Made by a program: the position numbers and the translations under genes. Under the pieces are notes generated by a model. That model searched no databases, was not told the origin of the DNA, and saw only the letters and a program-made list of their open reading frames with translations. A stretch of 64,000 nucleotides of DNA from Mucilaginibacter sp. KACC 22063 (GTDB lineage Bacteria; Bacteroidota; Bacteroidia; Sphingobacteriales; Sphingobacteriaceae), in NCBI RefSeq assembly GCF_028736115.1, contig NZ_CP117877.1:496001-560000 (forward strand). Reading direction: 5' to 3'. This document shows positions 16,622 through 24,463 of this stretch, one piece after another. How positions within the stretch are numbered: position 1 is the stretch's first letter; each line of letters begins with the position of its first letter.

Positions 16622-17397
16622 AATTGATAATATTAATCATCCTGTTTCCGCTCTTGGCCCTGCGCGCCTGTGCACAAAGGGAGGTAGCTGATCAGAGCGT
16701 CCGTTACCAGGAAGAACGCATGGTCTACCTGCAATGGGACCAGAATAAATTCACCCCGAAGGCAGGTTTTCTGAGCCTCAACCCTTATTACTGGCTCACC
16801 TGGGGGCTATTCGAACCGAATTATCACAAAACAGACCTGCGTCCGCTGTCGGACACCGGGCCTCAGACACAGCGGCTGGCGCTGGTCGGCACCATGAATT
16901 CGGTAGACAACAGCTATAAACTGAATGCTGATACCGTCCGGAATACGGCATTGACAGCTATCGCCGAACAATCCGGCCTGCTTTCTGATGCCGATCCCTT
17001 GTGGTTGCTTTATTATAGCCAGGCGCTGGCGCCTGTACTGAATTATTCGGATGCATCCCTATTGGCGCCATTACCCGCACCAGTGCGAACCGCCGTGGTT
17101 TCCGAAGGATTACTGCCCTGGTATGAAAGTGAACTGGCCATGCTCAAAGAGCGCATCAATGCTGCCCGTTCGACGGATATGGACAGGGGCTCCCGCATTA
17201 TGGCCTACTACCGCTACCTGAAAGAATACCGCACCCTGGCGGCAACCTGGGCAACGCGTGTGGCCACCGCACAGCATAATATCACTATGGTCAACCAGCA
17301 GGCAAAGGCTAAAACTATGCCGGTGATCACCACGGGCTGGACCCCGGCCAGTGATGTGCAACTGGCCAAACAGGTTGTAGCAGAAAGGAAGTACTGA
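16618..17397 (+). CDS. unknown exported tra-operon protein
   Basis: A 259-residue protein with a signal peptide (about residues 1-20, ending ACAQ). The mature part contains an aromatic segment (LSLNPYYWLTWGLF), a helical centre and a basic, repeat-poor C-terminus. I do not recognise the family with confidence. It starts inside the ATGA overlap with the preceding gene, and its TGA shares a base with the traJ ATG (17397), so it is certainly part of the tra operon and most likely a periplasmic channel component. Confidence 0.55.
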   Translation: MKLIILIILFPLLALRACAQREVADQSVRYQEERMVYLQWDQNKFTPKAGFLSLNPYYWLTWGLFEPNYHKTDLRPLSDTGPQTQRLALVGTMNSVDNSYKLNADTVRNTALTAIAEQSGLLSDADPLWLLYYSQALAPVLNYSDASLLAPLPAPVRTAVVSEGLLPWYESELAMLKERINAARSTDMDRGSRIMAYYRYLKEYRTLAATWATRVATAQHNITMVNQQAKAKTMPVITTGWTPASDVQLAKQVVAERKY

Positions 17398-18084
17398 TGA
17401 AAAAGAGAATAGTATTGCTCGCAATCCTCTGCGTGCTCAGTATTTGCTGTTTCGCACAGGACAGCAGCTACGAAAAGTCCCTGGAATTTCTGCAGGGTGA
17501 CGGCGTTTACGAATCAGGGATGATGACCTTTTTAGGCGCCCTCAAAGAGTCCATCTGGTCGAACTTCGACCTGTTCATTAACGATGCGAAGGCCTTATCA
17601 GCCATTTTTATGATCATTTATTTTGCGATCAAGAGCTATGAGATGATGGCGGGCGATAAAAAACTGGAAGTCATGCCGCTGCTAAGGCCCTTCGGCCTCG
17701 CGATGGTGATCCTCTGGTGGGGCGGTTTCGCTAAAATGGTGGCTTTTCCGACCGATCTGGTAGCCAGCGAAACCGAGCAGATGTTCGCCTCCGAACAAAA
17801 TAATGTGAATCAGCTTCGTTTTCAGCGGGCCGATCTCATGAAACAGGTGGCCGACTCCCTGTATACTTTCCAGGCACAAACCGAAGTGGCGGCTAAAGAA
17901 TCGGATACCTGGTATGGCCAGGCTTGGGATGCGGTGACATCGACAGTCAAGGAAGGAATTTCTACTGTTGTCGCTCCCCTGATGGAACTGAAAGCAAGGC
18001 TGCAGATCAGCATCCAGTTGTTGATGACGCAGATCCTGGAACTGACTGGGATCTGGATACTCCGAATAGCGACCTATATCATCT
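17397..18084 (+). CDS. traJ: traJ, exon 1 (interrupted by group II intron)
   Basis: This codes for the first 229 residues of TraJ, a VirB6-like polytopic inner-membrane protein of the conjugation channel. A signal peptide ends CCFAQ; membrane segments lie near residues 60-80 and 97-120, and another begins at ELTGIWILRIATYII. Unspliced, the frame would run nine codons into the intron and stop at 18108-18110. The last exon base (T18084) is the first base of a codon. Joined to 20560 the codon becomes TTC and the frame continues FMIQIIYSS, giving a 381-residue protein of normal TraJ size. The exon ends in TCATCT, the predicted IBS1. Confidence 0.85.
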
Positions 18085-18649
18085 GTGCGCCCGTCGAGGT
18101 TATGTATTAAATATGTCTTTGGCAAGACATCAGGCAAGTATTCTAAACGCCTGTCATCATCCGACTTATCTGTTGAGAGAAATCGATCAGGGAGTGTAGC
18201 ATGTCGGAAAAGTCATAAGTCAGAAAGTTATCATTCTGCGACTGAATGGCGAGATGAAAAGATAGATATGAGGATAAAGTCCGTATTGATTGAATGGCAA
18301 TCCGAGTGGCAGTTGTAGGAGCTTTGACGTAAGATAACTAAACTCGTCATATTACGATACTTCACTACAGAAAATGAGTAGAAGAAGCAGGAATAAATCG
18401 TAACGCAACCATAGTAAATGGGAAAGGATGGAAACCATATCCGACAATCTATCAAGCCATGTTATTACATAGCAAACGGGGATTACCTAACTCGGAACGC
18501 CGCTGGCGCGGCTATAAAGCGCAGGCTTTTGAATATCCGATATGGTAACGGAGCTTCCGTAGTAGTCCGAGCAAGGGAAAGCCTTGTACATGGCGAAGGG
18601 AAGCAGTTAAAGGTTTAATACAATTAAAATGAACAATGTGTGAGACATT

Positions 18650-20452
18650 ATGAGAAATTCATCGAACGTATTAAACGGTCTATCTAAGCATGGACCGCAA
18701 GTGGACTATAGGTATGAAAGGCTCTATAGGTTATTGTTTAACGAAGAAATGTTCTTCATTGCCTATCAACGCATCTATGCGAAAGAGGGCAACATGACAG
18801 AGGGTTCCGACGGAAAAACAATAGACGAAATGAGCCTTGACCGTATCAAGCAGTTAATTGAATTGCTAAGGTCAGAAACCTACCAACCCCAACCTGCAAG
18901 AAGGGTGTACATTCCGAAGAAAAACGGAAAAATGCGCCCATTAGGTATTCCATCTTTTGACGACAAATTGGTGCAAGAGGTAGTACGAATGATGTTAGAG
19001 GCTATTTATGAAGGACGGTTTTTAGATTGTTCTCATGGCTTCAGACCCAAACGTAGCTGCCACACGGCATTAACTAAGATTCAACAGACATTTACCGGAG
19101 CGAAATGGTTTATCGAAGGAGATATTAAAGGCTTCTTTGATAATATCGACCATGAGGTTATAATAAATATCCTCAAGGAACGAATTTCAGACGACCGTTT
19201 CCTACGCTTAATCAGGAAATTCCTCAAAGCAGGTTATGTTGAAGAATGGACTTTTCACAGTACTTACAGCGGCACTCCGCAAGGTGGTATTGTAAGTCCT
19301 ATTTTGGCAAACATCTATCTGGATAAATTAGACAGATATATGATGGAATATGCCCAAAACTTTTACAAAGGGCGGGTTAAAAAACCTACCAGTTTTCGAA
19401 AAACGCTGGATAGCAGAAAGCTTGTGGTAATGCGAAAACTCAAAGTTGTAGAAGATAGCAATGAACGCCTTGAGTTAATCAAGAAGGTCAAAGCCATTGA
19501 CAAACAGAGGTTTACTATGCCTGCTTGTAACGAAATGGATAATAGTTACAAGCGAATGAAGTATGTGAGATATGCAGACGACTTTCTCGTAGGTGTAATC
19601 GGTAGTAAAGAAGATAGTAATAGAATCAAGGAGGACATCAGAACTTTTCTGAGAACCAAACTGGAACTTGAATTATCTGACGAAAAAACCCTTATTACGC
19701 ACACAGAAAAGCCCGCAAAGTTTCTCGGATATGAAATAACGGTAAACAAGTCAAATCTCGCAAAGCGAAATTGTGATGGGGAGTTGGTAAGAACATATAA
19801 TAAAAAGGTCTACCTCAAACTTCCTATGAACACCATCAAAAGTAAGCTACTCGATTTTGGAGTTCTGGAAATCAGAAAGAACAACGGAAAAGAGGTGTGG
19901 AAAGCACGAGAGCACAGTAAAAGTCTTCATAACGACGACCTTGAAATCCTTCAAACGTTTAATTACACCATAAGGGGATTCCATAATTACTATGCCATAG
20001 CTAATAACAGCTCGCTATTGCATTCGTTCGCGCATATTATGAAATATAGTATGTATAAAACGTTTGCGGCAAAATATCGAAGCAGCGTAGCCAAGATTGC
20101 AGGCAAATACGAGCGAGACGGTGTATTCACAATTCACTATGCAATTAAAAAGGGAATTGGCAGTCAGTCATTCTACAACGAGAGCTTTTCAAGAAAAAAG
20201 CCTGTAACAAATGCGCAATTAGACACAAGTTCTACAGTTTATCATTCTAAGAACAGTTTGATAGACAGGCTTAAAGCCGAAAAATGTGAACTATGTGGCT
20301 CAGAGGAAGCCTTGGAAATGCATCACGTCAGAAAACTTAAAGACCTTAAAGGCAAATCACATGTCGAAAAGGTTATGACAGCAAGACGTAGAAAAACAAT
20401 TGCCCTTTGTAAAAATTGTCATGTTAAAACACACGCAGGTGAGATAGACTGA
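18650..20452 (+). CDS. ltrA: group II intron-encoded reverse transcriptase/maturase with HNH endonuclease
   Basis: A 600-residue multifunctional protein that helps splicing and drives retrohoming of the intron. The reverse transcriptase domain (about residues 60-345) carries RRVYIPKKNGKMRPLGIP, GTPQGGIVSPILANIYLD and the catalytic YADD (about 306-309). A maturase (X) region follows (about 370-500, with FHNYYAIANN). The C-terminal HNH nuclease has CELC near 543, MHHVRKL near 558 and CKNCH near 587. All key residues are present and the frame is intact. It lies in domain IV and ends 12 bases before domain V. The symbol follows LtrA by analogy. Confidence 0.92.
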   Translation: MRNSSNVLNGLSKHGPQVDYRYERLYRLLFNEEMFFIAYQRIYAKEGNMTEGSDGKTIDEMSLDRIKQLIELLRSETYQPQPARRVYIPKKNGKMRPLGIPSFDDKLVQEVVRMMLEAIYEGRFLDCSHGFRPKRSCHTALTKIQQTFTGAKWFIEGDIKGFFDNIDHEVIINILKERISDDRFLRLIRKFLKAGYVEEWTFHSTYSGTPQGGIVSPILANIYLDKLDRYMMEYAQNFYKGRVKKPTSFRKTLDSRKLVVMRKLKVVEDSNERLELIKKVKAIDKQRFTMPACNEMDNSYKRMKYVRYADDFLVGVIGSKEDSNRIKEDIRTFLRTKLELELSDEKTLITHTEKPAKFLGYEITVNKSNLAKRNCDGELVRTYNKKVYLKLPMNTIKSKLLDFGVLEIRKNNGKEVWKAREHSKSLHNDDLEILQTFNYTIRGFHNYYAIANNSSLLHSFAHIMKYSMYKTFAAKYRSSVAKIAGKYERDGVFTIHYAIKKGIGSQSFYNESFSRKKPVTNAQLDTSSTVYHSKNSLIDRLKAEKCELCGSEEALEMHHVRKLKDLKGKSHVEKVMTARRRKTIALCKNCHVKTHAGEID

Positions 20453-20464
20453 CTCTTTAATGGA

Positions 20465-20498
20465 GAGCCGGATACGCTGAAAGGTGTAAGTCCGGTTC
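20465..20498 (+). ncRNA. group II intron domain V
   Basis: A 34-nt hairpin starting GAGCCGGA and ending TCCGGTTC, with a GAAA tetraloop and the catalytic AGC triad. It is the most conserved element of the ribozyme and shows that the RNA catalytic core is intact. Confidence 0.9.
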
Positions 20499-20501
20499 GG
20501 G

Positions 20502-20556
20502 GGCGAGTATTTGGAAACCTACCATAGCGATATGGCAAGGCGCCGGGTGCTTAGCC
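20502..20556 (+). ncRNA. group II intron domain VI with branch-point A
   Basis: GGC (20502-20504) pairs with GCC (20554-20556). A20553 is bulged. Then GAGTATTTGG (20505-20514) pairs with CCGGGTGCTT (20543-20552), using several G-U pairs. The apex carries an extra hairpin CCATA GCGA TATGG (20522-20535) with a GNRA loop. The bulged A is the expected lariat branch point. Confidence 0.75.
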
Positions 20557-20559
20557 TAC

Positions 20560-21017
20560 TCATGATACAGATCATTTATTCGAGTATACTCATCATCCTC
20601 GGGCCCTTTGCCGTTGCGGTCAGTATCCTTCCTGCCTTCCGGGACAGCTTTTCTACCTGGGTCGCCCGGTTTGTCTCGGTAAACTTATATACCGGTATCG
20701 CTTACCTGGTGATGTATCTCTGCGCCCTAATGCAAAAATACGCGCTTTCATCCGAGATCAGCAAGTACCAGGAGCTCCTCCGGCCCGGTGCCAGCGGCCT
20801 GATGGAAAAGTTCGCGGTATTCTCCGGCAACGGTATTCTTTCCTTTGGTGAAGTAATCGTTGTATTCTTTATCGGCGCCGTTTGTATGTTCACGGTACCA
20901 TCGATCTCAACCTGGATCATCTCCACGTCAGGGATTTCCTCAGCTTCTTCAGCATTTGGCCGCAATGCTTCTATGGTGGTCATGGCCGCACGTAAAGCCG
21001 GCGGCGCTATGCTGTAA
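20560..21017 (+). CDS. traJ: traJ, exon 2
   Basis: This encodes the C-terminal 152 residues of TraJ: MIQIIYSSILIILGPFAVAV, SILPAFRDSFSTWVARFVSV, further membrane segments and an alanine-rich end. The segment GPFAVAVSILPAFRDSF is characteristic of TraJ. The in-frame TTG at 20511 and ATG at 20532 upstream lie inside intron domain VI and give residues (SDMARRRV) that fit no TraJ pattern, so they are not the true continuation. traK starts 14 bases downstream. Confidence 0.85.
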
Positions 21018-21031
21018 AATCGGATTTATTC

Positions 21032-21646
21032 ATGCTCATCAAAAATATCGAAGCCAAAATCCGGCTGGCTACGGTGATCGCCATCGGCAGCCTCGTTACT
21101 TCGGTCGTCATCAGCGGCATTGTATCCGTATTTGCCTACCGGCAGGTGGCCAACGCCCGCCAAAGCGTTTACATCCTGGACAATAATGTCCCGATCCTCG
21201 CCAAGCAAACCGATATGCAGGTTAACCGGCCGGCCGAATACCGCGCACATGTTGACCTGTTTCATACCCTGTTCTTTTCGCTGACACCGGATGATAAATA
21301 TATCGAATACCAACTGAAAAAGGCCATGTACCTGATCGACGAATCCGGCGCAAGGGAATATGACGACCTCAAGGAAAAAGGTTTCTTTACCTCCATTTTA
21401 TCCTCCAGTTCGGTGCTCACCCTGCAAACGGATTCCATACTGCTGGACATGCCGCGACATTATTTCCGCTATTACGGCAAATTAAAAATCGACAGGCGCA
21501 GCTCGACGCTGACGCGCTCCCTGGTGACCGAGGGTTACCTAAAGGATATACCCCGCAGCGATAATAACCCTCACGGTGTCCTCATCACCGGGTGGAAGAC
21601 CCTGGAAAATAAAGACCTCTCCGATGTTCAAAAGAATTCATTCTAA
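21032..21646 (+). CDS. traK: TraK, VirB8-like conjugation protein
   Basis: A 204-residue inner-membrane protein with one N-terminal membrane segment (about residues 14-36) and a periplasmic domain. The family signature is clear: SVYILDNNVPILA, NRPAEYRAHVDLFHTLFFSL, then KKAMYLIDES and YDDLKEKGF. VirB8-like proteins nucleate the channel and contact VirB10. Its 3' end overlaps the next gene by 23 bases, consistent with the tra operon. Confidence 0.9.
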   Translation: MLIKNIEAKIRLATVIAIGSLVTSVVISGIVSVFAYRQVANARQSVYILDNNVPILAKQTDMQVNRPAEYRAHVDLFHTLFFSLTPDDKYIEYQLKKAMYLIDESGAREYDDLKEKGFFTSILSSSSVLTLQTDSILLDMPRHYFRYYGKLKIDRRSSTLTRSLVTEGYLKDIPRSDNNPHGVLITGWKTLENKDLSDVQKNSF

Positions 21647-22070
21647 CCGGGACCCTGAGGATACCCTTTGGAAAGCCCTGCATCAGGAGTTCAGCGGATA
21701 TTTTGAAAAAGCAGGGCAGCGGTTCGGAAGTATATGCCTTAACCATCCCCGCGTGATCTTTGGCGCAATGATCGGCCTCCTGCTGTTTTCCTGCGCCTTA
21801 TCCTTTACCGTTTTTCGACACCCGGGTAAAAGTTCGGCTGCCCGTCCTGCGATGCAGGACCAGCAGCCGAACAAGTTGAAAAGCCAACATCCCCTGGATG
21901 ACGGCTTTAACAGGATACTGGAAGCGGGATCTGCTTTAAAACAGACACTGGCCCTTAAAGGACGGGTAGAATCTACACTGGCGAAAGGCCGACTGAATCA
22001 TGCCGACAGCATTTGGCTCGAACATGCACTTGACACCTTGCAGCATTTGCAACATCAAATTGAACATTAA
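21624..22070 (+). CDS. TraL-like small membrane protein
   Basis: A 148-residue protein with one membrane segment (about residues 45-65, VIFGAMIGLLLFSCALSFTVF) and a helical C-terminal region (SALKQTLALKGRVEST). Position between traK and traM and the topology match TraL (DUF3989-type), but the sequence is too short and divergent for a firm call. ATG at 21624 is chosen because residues encoded upstream are out of character (proline and serine-rich shadow of traK). Confidence 0.55.
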   Translation: MFKRIHSNRDPEDTLWKALHQEFSGYFEKAGQRFGSICLNHPRVIFGAMIGLLLFSCALSFTVFRHPGKSSAARPAMQDQQPNKLKSQHPLDDGFNRILEAGSALKQTLALKGRVESTLAKGRLNHADSIWLEHALDTLQHLQHQIEH

Positions 22071-22072
22071 TT

Positions 22073-23239
22073 ATGAAGATCAACTTCAAACAACCGCGTT
22101 ATATCCTGCCGCTGATATTCCTGCCCTTTCTATGCCTTTTCTTCTATGTCTATCACGGAAAAGCCAAAGACAAAGGGCCGGTCAAACAAATTGCAGCGAT
22201 ACAAAGTGATGTGGGCAACGTTTCTGCCCATGTCAGGAAAACTGCCCTTTCTGATAAGCTGGATGCTTTCCGGAATACTTATAAAGAAAGCGATGGCCTT
22301 ACCGCTGTAACGCCCGTGACTACCGATCAATTAGCAACCACGAAATTATCAGGGAACTATGCTGACCGCCAGCGGGCGCAAATGGATTCCATAGACCGCG
22401 CCATGAAAGCGCGTTTCAGTTCCGGGATGATTGTGCCTCCTGCCAGCAAGGGCGCTTCTACTCAGGACAGGCAGGTGACCGCTGCCCTGAATGCCCTTGC
22501 CGCACAGCGGAAAGCCCGGGCAGCCGCCGGGAGTCCGACTAACCATGTTATCGCAGATAAAGACCCCATGACTGTTTTTAAACAGCAAATGGCCTATGTC
22601 GACAGCATGCAAAAGGCCAATGACCCCGCGCAAAAAGCCGAACGGCAGCAACAACAGGCTAAAGCCAAAGCACTGGCCAACCAGCCGACGGCTTTGGAAG
22701 TTCGCAAAGCACAGGCGACCGGCACTGATTTTAATACCATTAAACCGGAGGCGCACAGTGAGCTGATCTCGGCCATGATCGACGAGGAACTGACTGCTTA
22801 TGCCGGTTCCCGTATCAGGCTGCGCCTGCTGGAAGATATCTGGGCAGGCAAAAACCTGATCCCCAAAGGAACCCTGCTCTATGGGCTTGTCAATGGCTTT
22901 ACACAGCAACGAGTCACATTCGTGATCAGTTCCGTACTATCCGGCGGCCAGATCCTTCCGGTCAAACTTTCGGTCTACGACCAGGACGGAATTTTAGGGC
23001 TGTATGTTCCCGCATCTGCATTTCGTGATTTCACCAAGGATCTGAGCGGTAACACGATGCAGGGTGTGAGCATAGAATCCGGAAGCGCCGGGAACCAACT
23101 GCTGATGAGTTCCATGGACAAGGTATTCCAGTCTACTTCATCAGCCATTGCGGGCGCCATCCGCAAAAACAAAGCAAAGATCAAATACGGTACCTATGTG
23201 TACCTGCTCGACCCGCAAACCATTCAAAATACCCGTTAA
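22073..23239 (+). CDS. traM: TraM, VirB10-like conjugation protein
   Basis: A 388-residue protein. One membrane helix (about residues 9-27) is followed by a long Q/A/K-rich periplasmic linker (about 60-215) and a C-terminal beta-barrel domain with RIRLRLLEDIWAGKNLIPKG, GTLLYGLVNGF, PVKLSVYDQDGILGLYVP and KYGTYVYLLDP. This is the pattern of conjugative transposon TraM, which bridges inner and outer membranes as VirB10 does. It starts 2 bases after the TraL-like gene and ends one base before the traN ATG. Confidence 0.9.
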   Translation: MKINFKQPRYILPLIFLPFLCLFFYVYHGKAKDKGPVKQIAAIQSDVGNVSAHVRKTALSDKLDAFRNTYKESDGLTAVTPVTTDQLATTKLSGNYADRQRAQMDSIDRAMKARFSSGMIVPPASKGASTQDRQVTAALNALAAQRKARAAAGSPTNHVIADKDPMTVFKQQMAYVDSMQKANDPAQKAERQQQQAKAKALANQPTALEVRKAQATGTDFNTIKPEAHSELISAMIDEELTAYAGSRIRLRLLEDIWAGKNLIPKGTLLYGLVNGFTQQRVTFVISSVLSGGQILPVKLSVYDQDGILGLYVPASAFRDFTKDLSGNTMQGVSIESGSAGNQLLMSSMDKVFQSTSSAIAGAIRKNKAKIKYGTYVYLLDPQTIQNTR

Positions 23240-23240
23240 C

Positions 23241-24062
23241 ATGAAAAAATATTTGTTATTGCTTGCCGCAATCATAGCGACAGTAGGGCAAGGTTTTGCC
23301 CAACTCAATAAACGCGACCTGCCGGTCGTGTATCTTCCGACAAACATATCCGTTCATTTCGTATCCCCCGAACCGATCCGTTTCGTGGATATTTCGGTTA
23401 AAGACATTTCAGGCGACCTGCCGGTACCCAACGTTTTGCGTATCCACGTCCGTGATTCTGTTTCCCGCTTTAACGACGCGGTGATTACCATAACCGGTGA
23501 AAAGTTTATCGCCCAGTACCGGGTAGTTCCCTGCCGGGATGATCAGGACGGCACCGTACAAACAGAGATCGCTATTGAACCCGCTGATTGCCGCCCGCTG
23601 GATAATCCTGAGATCGGTCTTTCACAGCCGGAACTCAAAGCGAACGCCCTGCGGCTTCTGGCGATGCGGCCTGGCCATCCCATTGAAAAAGCGAAGGCCT
23701 TCGGGCTGGAGGGCGCACTATTTCACATTTACACGCTTGGCGATTATATCTTTCTGGACTTAGGATATCGTAATCAAACGAAGTTGCCCTATACTATTGA
23801 CCAGCTGCATTTCAGTATGGAGGATAAAAAAGTCACCAAGGCCAGTACCGTTCAGTCCGTAGCCATTACGCCATTGTATGTCCTGCAGGATATTCCGGCC
23901 TTCAATAAATATTACCGGAACATTTTCGTGTTTAAAAAACTGACATTCCCCGGCAATAAGGTGTTTACTATCAGCCTGAGCGAAAAGCAGCTGTCAGGGC
24001 GTACGCTAACCCTGAAAGCCGGTTACAGGGACCTGCTCCGTGCCGATGTCCTTCCAAAATAA
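23241..24062 (+). CDS. traN: TraN, VirB9-like conjugation protein
   Basis: A 273-residue periplasmic protein with a signal peptide ending GFAQ. Typical TraN features are the early ISVHFVSPEPIRFVDIS strand pair, FIAQYRVVP, and a C-terminal beta-rich domain (FNKYYRNIFVFKKLTFPGNK). VirB9-like proteins form the outer-membrane core with VirB10 and VirB7. ATG at 23241 gives a proper signal peptide; the frame extends upstream only as a shadow of traM. It closes the contiguous tra block. Confidence 0.88.
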   Translation: MKKYLLLLAAIIATVGQGFAQLNKRDLPVVYLPTNISVHFVSPEPIRFVDISVKDISGDLPVPNVLRIHVRDSVSRFNDAVITITGEKFIAQYRVVPCRDDQDGTVQTEIAIEPADCRPLDNPEIGLSQPELKANALRLLAMRPGHPIEKAKAFGLEGALFHIYTLGDYIFLDLGYRNQTKLPYTIDQLHFSMEDKKVTKASTVQSVAITPLYVLQDIPAFNKYYRNIFVFKKLTFPGNKVFTISLSEKQLSGRTLTLKAGYRDLLRADVLPK

Positions 24063-24088
24063 GGGAATGAATTAATCAATTCAAACTT

Positions 24089-24463
24089 ATGGCAGAAACC
24101 ATTAATCGCCTGGCCAATGCGCTGGTGCGGCTTGACCCTGCCTTGTATATCCGGTTGCAGGATGGGAATGACTTAGAGAAATACCTGGACGGTTTTGACG
24201 ATATCGAAGCACTATCCGCTGCTTTGCCGCCTTCGCCGCTCGATTTTCTGGAGGATGTATTGGAACAGGATTTTCGCAGACACTGGCTGCGTTTTCATGA
24301 AGCCGGTATCATTCGATACGAGCTGCTCAATATCTGTGCATTTTGTGAGACGACCTTGCAGGAGTTTGGCTGGCCGGAAGCTGATGACAGCCGCTTACTT
24401 CGCTATGCGGTGATCACCGCCATAGACGACTATCTCCAGGAAGGGGGCGCCGATGGCCTATAA
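24089..24463 (+). CDS. unknown ICE protein preceding the methylase-helicase
   Basis: A 124-residue acidic protein without signal or membrane segments. It has leucine-rich helical stretches ([37 protein letters not shown]). No family is recognised. It overlaps the start of the giant methylase-helicase gene by 11 bases, so the two are probably translationally coupled, and it may be a partner or modulator of that protein (inference). Confidence 0.55.
   Translation: MAETINRLANALVRLDPALYIRLQDGNDLEKYLDGFDDIEALSAALPPSPLDFLEDVLEQDFRRHWLRFHEAGIIRYELLNICAFCETTLQEFGWPEADDSRLLRYAVITAIDDYLQEGGADGL

Larger units (their letters stand above)
18085..20559 (+). mobile_element. group II intron inserted in traJ
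   Basis: The intron is about 2475 bases in the same orientation as traJ. The 5' end GTGCGCCCG (18085) matches the GUGYG consensus. EBS1 AGATGA (18252-18257) pairs with IBS1 TCATCT (18079-18084). Domain IV carries the reverse transcriptase gene. Domain V is a textbook 34-nt element (20465-20498). After a 3-nt linker, domain VI (20502-20556) has a bulged A at 20553, seven bases from the 3' end TAC (20557-20559), obeying the AY rule. Splicing restores the traJ frame. The intron is AT-richer than the surrounding tra genes, which suggests recent arrival. Confidence 0.9.

Noticed and set aside
20520..20525. Earlier 3' splice site near CTACC/CAT (20522-20525)
   Set aside because: Ends obeying the AY rule here give an immediate stop after joining to exon 1, and no bulged-A stem lies at the right distance.
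20511..20559. Treating the TTG at 20511 or the ATG at 20532 as the start of a separate protein or of traJ exon 2
   Set aside because: This stretch folds as intron domain VI, and its residues (LETYHSDMARRRV) do not suit TraJ. The splice site at 20559/20560 explains the frame better.
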